A DNA stretch of 64,000 nucleotides from Zestomonas insulae (lineage in GTDB: Bacteria; Pseudomonadota; Gammaproteobacteria; Pseudomonadales; Pseudomonadaceae): NCBI RefSeq assembly GCF_016901015.1, contig NZ_JAFEUP010000002.1, positions 682,001-746,000 of the forward strand, written 5' to 3'. Positions within the stretch are counted from its first letter, which is position 1; every line of letters starts with the position of its first letter. The position numbers and the translations under genes are program-made. The notes beneath the pieces were generated by a model. The model saw only the letters and a list, made by a program, of their open reading frames with translations. It was not told the origin of the DNA and made no database searches. Shown here in pieces: positions 10,088 through 19,133 of this stretch.

Positions 10088-12178
10088 ATGGCTCGGGTTC
10101 GTCATTTTCTCTTCACACTCGCCTCAGGCGCCTTGTTGCATCCCAGCATGGCTTCAGCCATCGGCCTGGGCGACATCACCCTGCACTCGGCACTGAACCA
10201 GCCGCTCAATGCAGAGATTCAGGTCATCGCCCCCGGCGATCTCGCCAGCCACGAAGTGACGGTGCGCCTGGCCTCGCCGGAAGCGTATGCGCGCGCAGGT
10301 GTAGAGCGTTTCGTCGCGCTTGGCGATCTGCGTTTCACGCCGATTCTGCAGGGCCGTCGCAGCATCATTCGCGTGGTGTCGAGCAAGCCGGTACGCGAGC
10401 CGTACCTGAATTTCATCGTCGAAGTGGTCCGCCCGGGTGGCAGCCTGCTGCGTGAATACACGCTACTGCTCGATCCGGCCGACTCCACCGCGTACCGCAC
10501 CCTGGCAGCGCCGCAACCGGTCGCCGAGCCCGTGCGCCAGGCGCCACGGGTCAACCGCGCCCCGGTGGCCCGTGTCGCGCCGCCGGCGGTGCAGGGCAAG
10601 CAGTACCAGGTCCAGCGTGGCGACAGCCTGTGGTCGATTGCCCGCCGCGTGCAGGCCGCCGGCAACGGTCAGTCGCAAGCCGAATTGATGAGCGGCATCC
10701 AGGCGCTCAATCCCGACGCCTTCATCGGTGGCGACAGTCATCGGCTGATCGCCGGCAAGGTCCTGCGTCTGCCCGATGCCGCACAGGCCCCGGCTGAGGT
10801 CGGCGTCAGTGCCCCGGCGCTGGCGCCTGCGGCACCTCCGGTCGACACCGCCCAGCCGCTGCCGGCGACGCCGGCCGCGGCCAACGAAGGGCCGAGCCTG
10901 CAGCAGCTCAACGAAGCGCAGCAGCGCCTCGAAGTCGAGTTGAACAACCAGGCTACCGAGAAGCTGCAACTGCAGCAGGGCGTCGCTCAGCTGGAACAGA
11001 AGCTCGATGCCCTCGAGCAGCAACTGCGCAGCAAGGACGAGCAACTCGCCGCACTGCAGGCACAGCTGGCCTCCAGCGAGCGCGTCGAGACGCCGCCAGC
11101 GGCGGTACTGCCCGCTGCACCGGCTGCCGACAACGTGGCCCCGGCGCCGGCACCCGCGCTGGAGACGCAGAACGAACAGGGCTTCAGCCTGGCCTGGATC
11201 GGTGCGGCGCTGGTGCTGCTGCTCGCCGCCTTGCTGGCGCTGCTGACCCTGCGCAATCGGCGCGATCGGCAGGTCGCCGCGCAACCAGTGCCGGTCGCCC
11301 CGGCGGCCGAAGTGCTGCCGCCAGCGGTCGAGGTGTTGGCCGAAGCCAAGGCGGCGCCATTGCCGGCCCGGTCGGTGACCACACCCAGCGATGATCTGGA
11401 CGGCGCCGAGCTGTACCTCGCCTATGGCCGCTACGGCGCGGCGCTGAGCATCCTGCGCAAGCTGGCGCACCGGCAGCCGCAACGTACCGACGTGCAACTG
11501 CGCCTGCTCGATGTACTCGGGCAGATGGGCGACGCCGGCGGCTTCGCTCGGCAACTGGTGGTGCTATCCGGATTGGGCGTCGCCGCGGAGCTGGTCGAGC
11601 CGATCAAGGCGCGCTATCCGCAACTCGCCGAGGCGAGCGCCACCGACGAGCGCGAGCCGCCGGCCGCGCTGCTCGACGAGCCAGTGGCGGCAAGCGAAGT
11701 GGCGGAAGCGCCGGTCCTGCCGGAAGACTTCCAACTTAACCTCGACGAGCTGTCGCTGGATGCCGACTGGGACTTGGTCAGCCCGTTCAAGGCCAAGCAG
11801 AAGGCGCGCGCCGATGAGCTGCCGGAGCTGGATGCGGATTTTCGCTCCAACCTCAACGAGCTGCCGGATGTCGAGGAGCTGCAGTCCTTCGAGGGTTTCG
11901 ATGGCGGCTTGGTGGTCGACGCCGCGCCGCTGGACGAGACGCTCGACGCCGAGTTCCTCGACGTGTTCGACGATCCCGAGCTGAGCCAGGGGCGGGTCGG
12001 CAATGACCTGTCGCACCTCGCCGGCGATCGCGACAACGTGGTCAAGCTCAACCTGGCCTTGGCCTACATCGAGCAGGGCAACGTGCACGGCGCCTGCGAC
12101 ATCCTCAACGAAGTGATCAGCGACGGCAGCCCGGAGCAGCAGCGCGAAGCCCGCGCCTTGCTCGCGCGCATCGCCTGA
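10088..12178 (+). CDS. FimV-like LysM-domain protein
   Basis: The ATG at 10088 is chosen because GGGGAGG precedes it and a signal peptide (MARVRHFLFTLASGALL..ASA) starts there; 696 residues. Seen: the FimV N-terminal domain (GLGDITLHSALNQPLNAEI), a LysM domain (YQVQRGDSLWSIARRVQ, about residues 175-225), a coiled coil rich in Q and L (about 275-330), a membrane segment (SLAWIGAALVLLLAALLAL), a Pro/Ala linker and an acidic cytoplasmic part ending in the FimV C-terminal TPR-like motif (NLALAYIEQGNVHGACDILNEVI). Known FimV proteins bind peptidoglycan and organise polar assemblies and type IV pili. By position this is the PA3340-type paralogue, not fimV itself. Confidence 0.85.
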   Translation: MARVRHFLFTLASGALLHPSMASAIGLGDITLHSALNQPLNAEIQVIAPGDLASHEVTVRLASPEAYARAGVERFVALGDLRFTPILQGRRSIIRVVSSKPVREPYLNFIVEVVRPGGSLLREYTLLLDPADSTAYRTLAAPQPVAEPVRQAPRVNRAPVARVAPPAVQGKQYQVQRGDSLWSIARRVQAAGNGQSQAELMSGIQALNPDAFIGGDSHRLIAGKVLRLPDAAQAPAEVGVSAPALAPAAPPVDTAQPLPATPAAANEGPSLQQLNEAQQRLEVELNNQATEKLQLQQGVAQLEQKLDALEQQLRSKDEQLAALQAQLASSERVETPPAAVLPAAPAADNVAPAPAPALETQNEQGFSLAWIGAALVLLLAALLALLTLRNRRDRQVAAQPVPVAPAAEVLPPAVEVLAEAKAAPLPARSVTTPSDDLDGAELYLAYGRYGAALSILRKLAHRQPQRTDVQLRLLDVLGQMGDAGGFARQLVVLSGLGVAAELVEPIKARYPQLAEASATDEREPPAALLDEPVAASEVAEAPVLPEDFQLNLDELSLDADWDLVSPFKAKQKARADELPELDADFRSNLNELPDVEELQSFEGFDGGLVVDAAPLDETLDAEFLDVFDDPELSQGRVGNDLSHLAGDRDNVVKLNLALAYIEQGNVHGACDILNEVISDGSPEQQREARALLARIA

Positions 12179-12196
12179 CCGTCACGCGTGACCGAC

Positions 12197-12220
12197 AACG
12201 CCGCCGTTTCGGGCGGCGTT
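12197..12220. terminator. Convergent terminator hairpin
   Basis: Nine-base perfect arms AACGCCGCC / GGCGGCGTT with a six-base loop, placed between the stop of the FimV-like gene (12178) and the end of plpD (12234). No long T run on either side, so partial termination in both directions is likely. Confidence 0.65.
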
Positions 12221-12233
12221 GTGCTGTCTGCGG

Positions 12234-14423
12234 CTAGAAGGTTTGGCCGAGGTTCAGGTACAGCGCGTGCTCGCTGGCATCGTTGAGGCCGTAGCTGAAG
12301 TCGAGCGGGCCGAGCGGGGTGTCCAGGGCGAAGAAGATGCTCGCGGCGTTTATGTAGCCGCTGTCGAACTCGTTGTCGTTGTTCCAGATCCGCCCGCGCT
12401 CCAGGCTGCCGCCGACGTACAGCGGGAAGTCCAGCGGCAGCACGCTTTCCGGCGTCAGCCTGCGGTAGTAGATGAGCCGTGCCAGGCTGACGTTCTGCCC
12501 GGCCAGGGCATCCTGGCGGAAGCCGGACAGCTCGCGCGCGCCACCCAGTTCGAAGCTCGAGGTGATCACCTCGACGGTGTCCAGCGTGCGGCCGTAGCGG
12601 CCGCCGACCACCCAGCTGTTCACCCCGAAGCTCAGCGCCTTGTCCAGCTTCAGTTGCCACTGGCGATAACTGTCGTCGGAGCCGAGCGACTGGTCGAACT
12701 TGCGCAGGTCGAGGGAGATGTCCTCGCCGCTGCGCGGGAAGTTGACGTTGTCCAGCGTGTCGAAGGAATACAGCGCCTGGTAGTAGCCCTCGGTGAAGCT
12801 GAAGCTCGGCAGCGCCGGGTCGCCGGTGCGCACTTCGGCCTCGCCCCAGTCCTGGCCGATGCCAAAGCGGATTTCGCCGTTGTTGGCGATCTGCCGGCCG
12901 ACGTTCAGGCCGTAGCCGTAGCGCTGCAGGCGGTAGGTGGCGATCGGGTCGTTGTCCACGGTGAGGTCGATGTTCTGCGCCTCGCCGAACAGGTAGGGGG
13001 CGACGAAGTAGCGCGAGCCGCTGTCGAGCGGCTGGTAGAACTCGCTGTACAGCTCCTGGTGGTCGCCCAGCTGCACGCGCGTCAGCCACTCGGCGCCGAG
13101 CCGGTTGATGCCGTTGACCCGGTAGCTGGCGCCGAGGTTGAACACGCTCTCGCCACGCATGTCGTCGGACAGGTTGAGGCCCAGGCGCAGGTAGTCGGTG
13201 CCGGTGCGCTTGCCGCGCGCGCGGATCACCAGGGCGTTGCCGTCGGCCTGGTGGACCACGCGGTACTGCACCTGCTCGAAGTAGTCGAGGCCGTACAGCG
13301 TGCCCATGTCGGCCTGCAGGCGGTCGAGGTCAAGCGGCTCACCGAGCGGCTGGCGGATGTAGTGGCGGATGGTTTCGTCGCCGACCTTGGAGTTGTTCTC
13401 CACGCGGATCTCGCTGATCACCGGCGCGCGCTCGTCGGCGGCGCGTGCGGCGTTCAGCTTGGCTGGCAGCGCTTCGGGACGCAGCTCGGCCAGGCGCGCC
13501 TCGAGAATCCGCGTGGCCCGGTAGCCGGCGTCGATGATCTCGCGGACATGGGCGAAGTCGGTGCCGGGATAGCCGGCCAGCGCCGGCTGCACCAGGATGT
13601 CGTCGGCGTGCAGGGTGGCGAGCTGCGCCTCGGAGTTGCGCCGGGTCATCAGGGTGATCGACTGGTTGAGCACGTTGAACACGGTCTTCAGGTCGCGACG
13701 CGACTGCAGCGGCGTGCCGATGTCCACCGCGATGACCCGGTCGACACCCATCTCGCGGGCCACGTCGATGGGGATGTTGTCGACCATGCCGCCGTCCACC
13801 AGCAGGCGGCCGTCTACCTCGGTGGGCGCGAACACCGCGGGAATCGACATGCTGGCGCGGATCGCCTGCGGCAGGTGGCCTCGACGGAACACCACCTTGT
13901 CGCCGCTGGCAATGTCGGTGGCCACCGCGCGAAAGGGGATCGCCAGACGATCGAAGTCACGGACGTCGCTGGTGTGCACCAGCAGGCTTTCCAGCAGCAG
14001 GTTGAGGTTCTGGCCCTGGATCACCCCGAGCGGCAGGCCGAGGCTGCCGTCGTCACGGAAGCTGATCTTCTGTTTAACCAGAAAGTCGCGGTCGTCCTGC
14101 TTGCGGCGGAACGGAATGTCGGTGCGCGGCGGTGCGTCGGACAGCGCCTGCTGCCAGTCGAGGCTCAGCGCCAGCTGTTCCAGCTCTTCGACCCGGTAGC
14201 CCGAGGCGTACAGCCCGCCGATCACCGCGCCCATGCTGGTGCCGGCGATGGCGTCGACTCGGACGCCCTGTTCCTCGAGCGCCTTGAGCACACCGATATG
14301 CGCCAGGCCGCGGGCGGCGCCGCCGGACAGCACCAGGCCGATCTTCGGTCCGGCGCCCGGGCGTTCCGGTGCGGCGAGGGCGAGCAAGGGGCAGAGCAGC
14401 AACAGACAGAGCAGACGACGCAT
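12234..14423 (-). CDS. plpD: Patatin-like outer membrane autotransporter PlpD (type Vd)
   Basis: Lipase secreted through its own C-terminal barrel. The 729 residues show a signal peptide (MRRLLCLLLLCPLLALAAP), then a patatin domain with oxyanion loop GGAARG (34-39), the nucleophile elbow GTSMG (Ser63) and the second dyad residue Asp210 in DGG; next a POTRA-like segment (about 335-400, ISEIRVENNSKVGDETI) and an outer-membrane barrel ending in phenylalanine (YLNLGQTF). This order defines type Vd secretion, described for PlpD of P. aeruginosa (PA3339, a class A1 phospholipase). A TATAAT -10 element sits upstream at 14467-14472. Confidence 0.93.
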   Translation of the reverse strand: MRRLLCLLLLCPLLALAAPERPGAGPKIGLVLSGGAARGLAHIGVLKALEEQGVRVDAIAGTSMGAVIGGLYASGYRVEELEQLALSLDWQQALSDAPPRTDIPFRRKQDDRDFLVKQKISFRDDGSLGLPLGVIQGQNLNLLLESLLVHTSDVRDFDRLAIPFRAVATDIASGDKVVFRRGHLPQAIRASMSIPAVFAPTEVDGRLLVDGGMVDNIPIDVAREMGVDRVIAVDIGTPLQSRRDLKTVFNVLNQSITLMTRRNSEAQLATLHADDILVQPALAGYPGTDFAHVREIIDAGYRATRILEARLAELRPEALPAKLNAARAADERAPVISEIRVENNSKVGDETIRHYIRQPLGEPLDLDRLQADMGTLYGLDYFEQVQYRVVHQADGNALVIRARGKRTGTDYLRLGLNLSDDMRGESVFNLGASYRVNGINRLGAEWLTRVQLGDHQELYSEFYQPLDSGSRYFVAPYLFGEAQNIDLTVDNDPIATYRLQRYGYGLNVGRQIANNGEIRFGIGQDWGEAEVRTGDPALPSFSFTEGYYQALYSFDTLDNVNFPRSGEDISLDLRKFDQSLGSDDSYRQWQLKLDKALSFGVNSWVVGGRYGRTLDTVEVITSSFELGGARELSGFRQDALAGQNVSLARLIYYRRLTPESVLPLDFPLYVGGSLERGRIWNNDNEFDSGYINAASIFFALDTPLGPLDFSYGLNDASEHALYLNLGQTF

Positions 14424-14466
14424 GAAGCTTCCTTGAACGATGCGGATACGGCCGGTCGGCGGCGCT

Positions 14467-14472
14467 ATTATA
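14467..14472 (-). promoter_or_regulatory. Candidate -10 element of plpD
   Basis: TATAAT on the minus strand, 44 bases before the plpD ATG. The overlapping plus-strand TATTAT (14466-14471) could serve the SelW-like gene, so the two divergent promoters may share this site. Confidence 0.5.
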
Positions 14473-14503
14473 GGCGTCCGAGCCCCATGCCAGAGCCGCT
14501 GCC

Positions 14504-14794
14504 ATGTCCAACGCGAAAGCCGAGATCATCATCACCTACTGCACCCAGTGCCAATGGCTGCTGCGCGCAGCCTGGCTGGCGCAGGAGCTGCTCAGCACCT
14601 TCGCCGACGATCTCGGCAAGGTCAGCCTGGCGCCGGGCACCGGCGGGGTGTTCCACATCAGCTGCGACGGCGTGCAGATCTGGGAGCGCAAGGCCGACGG
14701 CGGCTTCCCGGAGGCCAAGGTGCTCAAGCAGCGGGTACGCGACCGCATCGACCCGCAGCGCGACCTCGGCCACAACGACCGACCAACGGAGTAG
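14504..14794 (+). CDS. SelT/SelW/SelH family (Rdx) thioredoxin-like protein
   Basis: A 96-residue small protein of the Rdx family. Seen: N-terminal redox motif CTQC (within ITYCTQCQWLLRAAWLAQEL) followed by a beta strand pair and the conserved GGVFHISCDG and PEAKVLKQRVRDRI segments. In the eukaryotic selenoproteins one Cys is selenocysteine; here both are Cys. The role in bacteria is not established; a thiol redox function is inferred from the motif. It is divergent from plpD with an 80-base gap and lies upstream of hldD. Confidence 0.85.
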   Translation: MSNAKAEIIITYCTQCQWLLRAAWLAQELLSTFADDLGKVSLAPGTGGVFHISCDGVQIWERKADGGFPEAKVLKQRVRDRIDPQRDLGHNDRPTE

Positions 14795-14880
14795 TCCGGC
14801 GCCGCTGCGTTGCTCCAGGTCAAGGTTGCCGGCCGTGGGCGGCGTAGCCTGATCGGTACTTAAACCTTTCAGGACAGGCC

Positions 14881-15882
14881 ATGAGCATCATCGTTACCGG
14901 TGCGGCCGGCTTCATCGGCAGCAACCTCGTCAAGGCGCTGAATGCGCGCGGCGAAACCGACATCGTCGCGGTGGACGATCTCACCGACGGTGACAAATTC
15001 CGCAACCTGGTCGACTGCGAAATCAGCGATTACGTCGACAAGCGCGACTTTCTCGAGCGCTTCGCCAGCGGCGGTTTCGGCGTGGTCCGCGCGGTGCTGC
15101 ACCAGGGCGCCTGCTCCAGCACCATGGAGGGCGACGGGCGCTTCATGATGGACAACAACTACCGCTACAGCTGCACGCTGCTCGACGCCTGCCAGGCGCT
15201 CGGCGTGCCGCTGCTGTACGCCTCGTCGGCGGCGGTCTACGGCGGCGGCCAGGTGTTTCAAGAGCGCCGCGAGCTGGAGCAGCCGCTCAACGTCTACGGC
15301 TACTCGAAGTTCCTCTTCGACCAGAAGGTCCGCCGCCTGCTGCCGCAGACCCGCAGCCAGATCGTCGGCCTGCGCTACTTCAACGTCTACGGGCCGCGCG
15401 AGCAGCACAAGGGACACATGGCGTCGGTGGCGCTGCACTGCTTCAACCAGTACCGCGCCAGCGGCAAGGTCAGCCTGTTCGGCGACTACGACGGCATCGC
15501 CGGCGGCGAACACCGCCGCGACTTCGTTTCCGTAGAGGATGTGGTCAAGGTCAACCTGCACTTCCTCGATGCGCCGCAGCGCTCGGGCATCTTCAACCTC
15601 GGCAGCGGCGTGGCGCAGCCGTTCAACGACGTGGCGGTGAGCATGGTCAACGCCCTGCGCGCGCAGGACGACCTGCAGCCGCTGAGCCGCGAAGCGATGG
15701 TCGCCCAGGGGCTGCTGGAGTACAGCGAGTTTCCTGAGGCGCTGCGCGGCAAGTACCAGAGCTTCACCCAGGCCGACATCGAGCTGCTGCGCGAAGCCGG
15801 CTATCGGCAGCCGTTCCTGCGCGTGGAACAGGGTGTCGAACGCTATTGCCGCTGGCTGCTCGGCGAGCGGTTAGAGGGCTAG
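14881..15882 (+). CDS. hldD: ADP-L-glycero-D-manno-heptose-6-epimerase HldD (RfaD)
   Basis: Last step of ADP-heptose synthesis for the lipopolysaccharide inner core. The 333-residue protein has the Rossmann NADP-binding motif [15 protein letters not shown] near the N-terminus, an HQGACSS segment, the YxxxK catalytic pair (Tyr139, Lys143 in YGYSK), [11 protein letters not shown] and a [13 protein letters not shown] stretch typical of HldD. Length equals the usual 330 or so. Its 3' end overlaps the convergent EamA gene by four bases. Confidence 0.95.
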   Translation: MSIIVTGAAGFIGSNLVKALNARGETDIVAVDDLTDGDKFRNLVDCEISDYVDKRDFLERFASGGFGVVRAVLHQGACSSTMEGDGRFMMDNNYRYSCTLLDACQALGVPLLYASSAAVYGGGQVFQERRELEQPLNVYGYSKFLFDQKVRRLLPQTRSQIVGLRYFNVYGPREQHKGHMASVALHCFNQYRASGKVSLFGDYDGIAGGEHRRDFVSVEDVVKVNLHFLDAPQRSGIFNLGSGVAQPFNDVAVSMVNALRAQDDLQPLSREAMVAQGLLEYSEFPEALRGKYQSFTQADIELLREAGYRQPFLRVEQGVERYCRWLLGERLEG

Positions 15883-16754
15883 ACGCTGCTGGCGGCCTTG
15901 GTCGTCGGCGTATGCCGTGAATACAGCACGATGGCGAAGATGATCAAGGCGCCACCGGCCAGCATGCGCAGGGTCGGTTGTTCGTTGAACAGCACCCAGG
16001 CGATGCTGATGCCGTAGACCGGCTCGAGGGCGAGGATCACCGAGGTGGTCCGCGCCTTCAGTACGCGCAGGCTGGCGACGAACAGGCTGTGCGACAAGCC
16101 GGTGCAGAACACCCCCAGCACCGCGATCCACAGCCAGTCCAGGGCGCTCAGCGTCGGCAGGACCGGCGCGGCGAACGGCAGCAGGCAGGCGGCGATCGTC
16201 AGGTTCTGCCACAGCGCCGCTTGCACCGGATCGACGCCACGCGTGCTGAACCGGTTGAGCACCGACACCAGCGAGAACAGCAGGCCGGACAGCACCGCCC
16301 AGATCAACCCGTGGGTGGCCTCGCTGGCCAGCTCGAAGTGCGGGGTGACCAGCGCCAGCCCCAGACAGACCAGACCGACCACGACGAACTCCAGCCAGTG
16401 CAGGCGTTCGCGGAACAGCGCGCTTTCCAACAGCAGGGTGAAGGCCGGGAACGCCGCGAAACCGAGGGTGGCGATGGCCACGCCGGAAATTTTCACCGCG
16501 TGGAAGAAGGTCAGCCAGTGCGCACCGAGCAGCAGGCCGCCCAGCGCCAGCAGCAGGAGTCCGCGTGCATTGGGGCGCTGGCCGCTGTTGCCGCCGACCA
16601 GGCGGGCGAACAGACCCAGCGCGAGCACGGCGAACAGCGCGCGGCCGCAGGTGATCATCAGCGGCGTGGTCTGTGCCAGTTTGCCGAGCACGCCGGTCAG
16701 GCCGAACAGAAAGGCGCCGAGGTGGATGGCGAGGAGGGCGTGGCGAGTTTGCAT
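15879..16754 (-). CDS. EamA/DMT-family transporter
   Basis: A 291-residue inner-membrane protein with about ten hydrophobic segments in two repeats, the pattern of EamA (drug/metabolite) exporters. Readable marks: [18 protein letters not shown] at the start, [19 protein letters not shown], a second-half [19 protein letters not shown] and [15 protein letters not shown]. Substrate cannot be deduced. It converges on hldD with a four-base overlap of the stop codons. Confidence 0.85.
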   Translation of the reverse strand: MQTRHALLAIHLGAFLFGLTGVLGKLAQTTPLMITCGRALFAVLALGLFARLVGGNSGQRPNARGLLLLALGGLLLGAHWLTFFHAVKISGVAIATLGFAAFPAFTLLLESALFRERLHWLEFVVVGLVCLGLALVTPHFELASEATHGLIWAVLSGLLFSLVSVLNRFSTRGVDPVQAALWQNLTIAACLLPFAAPVLPTLSALDWLWIAVLGVFCTGLSHSLFVASLRVLKARTTSVILALEPVYGISIAWVLFNEQPTLRMLAGGALIIFAIVLYSRHTPTTKAASSV

Positions 16755-16860
16755 CGGTACGTCGAGTCCTTGGAGGCGGTTGACGGTCGTCCAGTCGCAC
16801 TGCGGCTTGTGCTCGCGTCAGATTTACACGGCATGGCGGGTGATCTGCCCCAGCAGGCCG

Positions 16861-17196
16861 TCAGGCCAGGCGTGCGCCGTTGGGCAGCGGCTTGTCGAAA
16901 CCGGCCAGCACCACCTTGCCGTCGGCGTCGTAGATGCCGGTCACCAGCACCTCCGAGCGCACCCCGGCGACGCGTTTCGGCGCGAAGTTGCACACGCACA
17001 GCACCTGCCGGCCGGCCAGTTCGGCGGCTTCGTAGTGGGCGGTGAGCTGGGCGCTGGAGGTTTTGATGCCCTGTTCGCCGAGGTCGACTTCCAGCACGTA
17101 GGCCGGCTTGATCGCCTTGTCGTTGGGGCGGGCACTGAGGATGGTGCCGACGCGCAGTTCGACGCGCTCGAAGTCCTGCCACTCGATGTACTGCAT
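16861..17196 (-). CDS. CsaA-like tRNA-binding-domain protein
   Basis: A 111-residue single-domain protein with the OB-fold tRNA-binding signature: FERVELRVGTILSA, KPAYVLEVDLGEQGIKTSSAQL, and CVCNFAPKRVAGVRSEVLVTG. This is the stand-alone form seen in CsaA and YgjH, similar to the C-terminal domain of methionyl-tRNA synthetase. CsaA has been proposed to have chaperone and tRNA-binding activity; the function here is inferred from the fold. Confidence 0.85.
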   Translation of the reverse strand: MQYIEWQDFERVELRVGTILSARPNDKAIKPAYVLEVDLGEQGIKTSSAQLTAHYEAAELAGRQVLCVCNFAPKRVAGVRSEVLVTGIYDADGKVVLAGFDKPLPNGARLA

Positions 17197-17262
17197 GGTG
17201 CCTTCCAGACGGGTCCGTTGCGTGCAGTCTAGAGGCGCCCGGAAAGCTTGTCTGTCGCCGGA

Positions 17263-18024
17263 CTAGCGGCTTTTGTCGCGTGCCTCGCGGCGCAGGTGAC
17301 GGGGCGTGGCGCCGTATTCGCGGACCAGCGCGGCGGTGAAGGCGCTCTGCGAGGCGTAGCCGACCCGCTCGGCGATCGCGCCGATGGCCAGCGAGGTGTC
17401 GCGCAGCAGGCGCAGGGCCAGTTGCAGGCGGTGCTGGCGCACGTAGTCCATCGGCGTCTGCCCGGTTTCGGCTAAGAAACGACTGTGGAAGCGCGCGACC
17501 GAGAGCCCGGCCAGACCGGCCAGGTCGGCGACCTGCAGCGGGTGGCCGGCGTGGCGGTCGATATGGGCGTCGAGCTGGGCCAGTGGCAAGTGACTCGGTA
17601 CTGCGCCGGGCTGCGCGTCGCTGAGGCTGGCGAGCAGCAGGGCGGCGCCCTGGCGGGCGATGACCGGGTCGTTGATGGGGCTGGCGGCGAGCCAGTCGAC
17701 CAGCTGCATCTGCGCCGGCGCCAGCTCGGTGGTGGTGGCGTGCTCGATCAGCCGCCGGCCGCTGTCCAGGTGCGCCCCCAGGTTGTCGCGCAGCCAGCTT
17801 TCGTCGGGCACGTCGAGGATCAGGCAGTGGCCGCCCAGGGCGCTCTCGCAGGTGTGATGGGTGGTCGGCGGCACCACTGCCAGGCGATGGCGCTGCACCA
17901 GGCTGCCGTGGCCGTCCATCTCGAAGTCCAGCGTGCCGCGCAGGCCGAACACCAGCTGGGCGTGGTCGTGGCTGTGGGCAATCTGGTCGCGGTCGTAGTA
18001 GCGCAGGCTCAGGATCGGGTGCAT
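17263..18024 (-). CDS. AraC-family transcriptional regulator (cupin type)
   Basis: Regulator of 253 residues from the ATG at 18024, chosen over one six codons upstream because GAGGAG lies six bases ahead of it. Seen: N-terminal cupin-like sensor with HSHDHAQLVFGLRG and a PPTTHHTCES segment, then two helix-turn-helix units (LQVADLAGLAGLSVARFHSRF and LAIGAIAERVGYASQSAFTAAL) and a typical RxxxxTPxxxR-type ending (YGATPRHLRRE). Ligand and targets are unknown. It is divergent from the metallophosphoesterase gene. Confidence 0.88.
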   Translation of the reverse strand: MHPILSLRYYDRDQIAHSHDHAQLVFGLRGTLDFEMDGHGSLVQRHRLAVVPPTTHHTCESALGGHCLILDVPDESWLRDNLGAHLDSGRRLIEHATTTELAPAQMQLVDWLAASPINDPVIARQGAALLLASLSDAQPGAVPSHLPLAQLDAHIDRHAGHPLQVADLAGLAGLSVARFHSRFLAETGQTPMDYVRQHRLQLALRLLRDTSLAIGAIAERVGYASQSAFTAALVREYGATPRHLRREARDKSR

Positions 18025-18155
18025 GGCGGGCTCCTCGGGCATCGCGGCAGTCTACCTGCGGCGGGGGTGGGCTTGTCATCTGTCTGTCGCCGCGCCGTCA
18101 TCGACACTTCACCACCTTTCCGCAAGCTCGGCGAAAACCGCGGGAGCACGCCCCC

Positions 18156-18962
18156 ATGACAAGCGCAGAACTGGCCAAGCCCGGCCGCAAGCAACGTGTC
18201 CGGACCCTGTGGATCTCGGATGTGCACCTCGGCACTCGCGACTGCCAGGCCGAGCACCTAGCGGCCTTCCTCAAGCGCTACCAGACCGACCGGGTCTACC
18301 TGGTCGGCGATATCATCGACGGCTGGCGGCTGCGCAGCGGCGTGTACTGGCCGCAGGCACACACCAACGTGATCCGCCGCCTGCTGACCATGAGCAAGCG
18401 CGGCACCGAGGTGATCTACGTCACCGGCAACCATGACGAGTTCCTGCGCCGCTACTCCAGCCTGATGCTCGGCAACATCCAGCTGGTCGACGAGGCCGAG
18501 CACCGCACCGCCGACGGCCGCCGGCTGCTGGTGGTGCATGGCGACCAGTTCGACGTGATCACCCGCTATCACCGCTGGCTGGCGTTCCTTGGCGACTCGG
18601 CCTACGAGCTGACGCTGACCCTCAACCGCTGGCTGAACCACTGGCGGCAGCGTTATGGCTACGGCTACTGGTCGCTGTCGGCCTACCTCAAGCACCGGGT
18701 CAAGACCGCGGTGAACTTCATCAGCGACTTCGAACAGGCGATCGCCCACGAATGCGTGCGGCGCGGCTTCGACGGGGTGGTCTGCGGGCATATCCACCAC
18801 GCGGAAATCCGTCGGGTCGGCGAGGTGGAGTACCTCAACTGCGGCGATTGGGTGGAGTCCTGCACGGCGCTGATCGAGCACCTCGACGGCAGCATCGAGC
18901 TATATCGGCTGGCCGAGGCGCAGGCGCGGACGAAGCTGCCGGCGGAGTTGGAAGTGGCGTGA
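18156..18962 (+). CDS. LpxH-like metallophosphoesterase
   Basis: Calcineurin-type phosphoesterase of 268 residues. All metal-binding motifs are present in order: SDVHLG (DxH), VGDIIDGW (GDxxD), TGNHDE (GNHD), VVHGDQFD, and GHIHHAE (GHxH). It resembles the UDP-2,3-diacylglucosamine diphosphatase family of lipid A synthesis, but canonical LpxH is about 240 residues and is usually elsewhere in Pseudomonas genomes. I read this as the second, LpxH2/YbbF-like paralogue with unproven substrate. Soluble or peripheral; no signal peptide. Confidence 0.82.
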   Translation: MTSAELAKPGRKQRVRTLWISDVHLGTRDCQAEHLAAFLKRYQTDRVYLVGDIIDGWRLRSGVYWPQAHTNVIRRLLTMSKRGTEVIYVTGNHDEFLRRYSSLMLGNIQLVDEAEHRTADGRRLLVVHGDQFDVITRYHRWLAFLGDSAYELTLTLNRWLNHWRQRYGYGYWSLSAYLKHRVKTAVNFISDFEQAIAHECVRRGFDGVVCGHIHHAEIRRVGEVEYLNCGDWVESCTALIEHLDGSIELYRLAEAQARTKLPAELEVA

Positions 18963-18998
18963 GTCTCTAGCTGTTGTCTCCGCGGATACATCCGGGTC

Positions 18999-19100
18999 AT
19001 AGGAGCGGGTGCGCTGGGCCGTGGCTTCCATCGCGGCCATGGGCCGCTCCTACAACGGATACGCGCCCTTGTCGGAGCGGACAGGAATTCGCTCCTACGA
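18999..19100. repeat. REP-type palindromes (degraded cluster)
   Basis: Three related pieces in the 171-base gap before cyaB: TAGGAGCGG near 18999, the unit TCGCGGCCATGGGCCGCTCC + TAC (19031-19053), and a decayed pair GGAGCG / CGCTCC (19074-19095). The 23-base central unit is identical to the right arm of the repeat at 22786-22809. Such extragenic palindromes are common between Pseudomonas genes. Confidence 0.8.
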
Positions 19101-19133
19101 GAGCAGGGCAGGCGTGGTTCGCCAGCTGGCGGA

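Noticed and set aside
12219..14852. Open frame of 877 codons opposite plpD running into the SelW-like gene
   Set aside because: No motif, low-complexity composition, and it crosses two well-supported genes.
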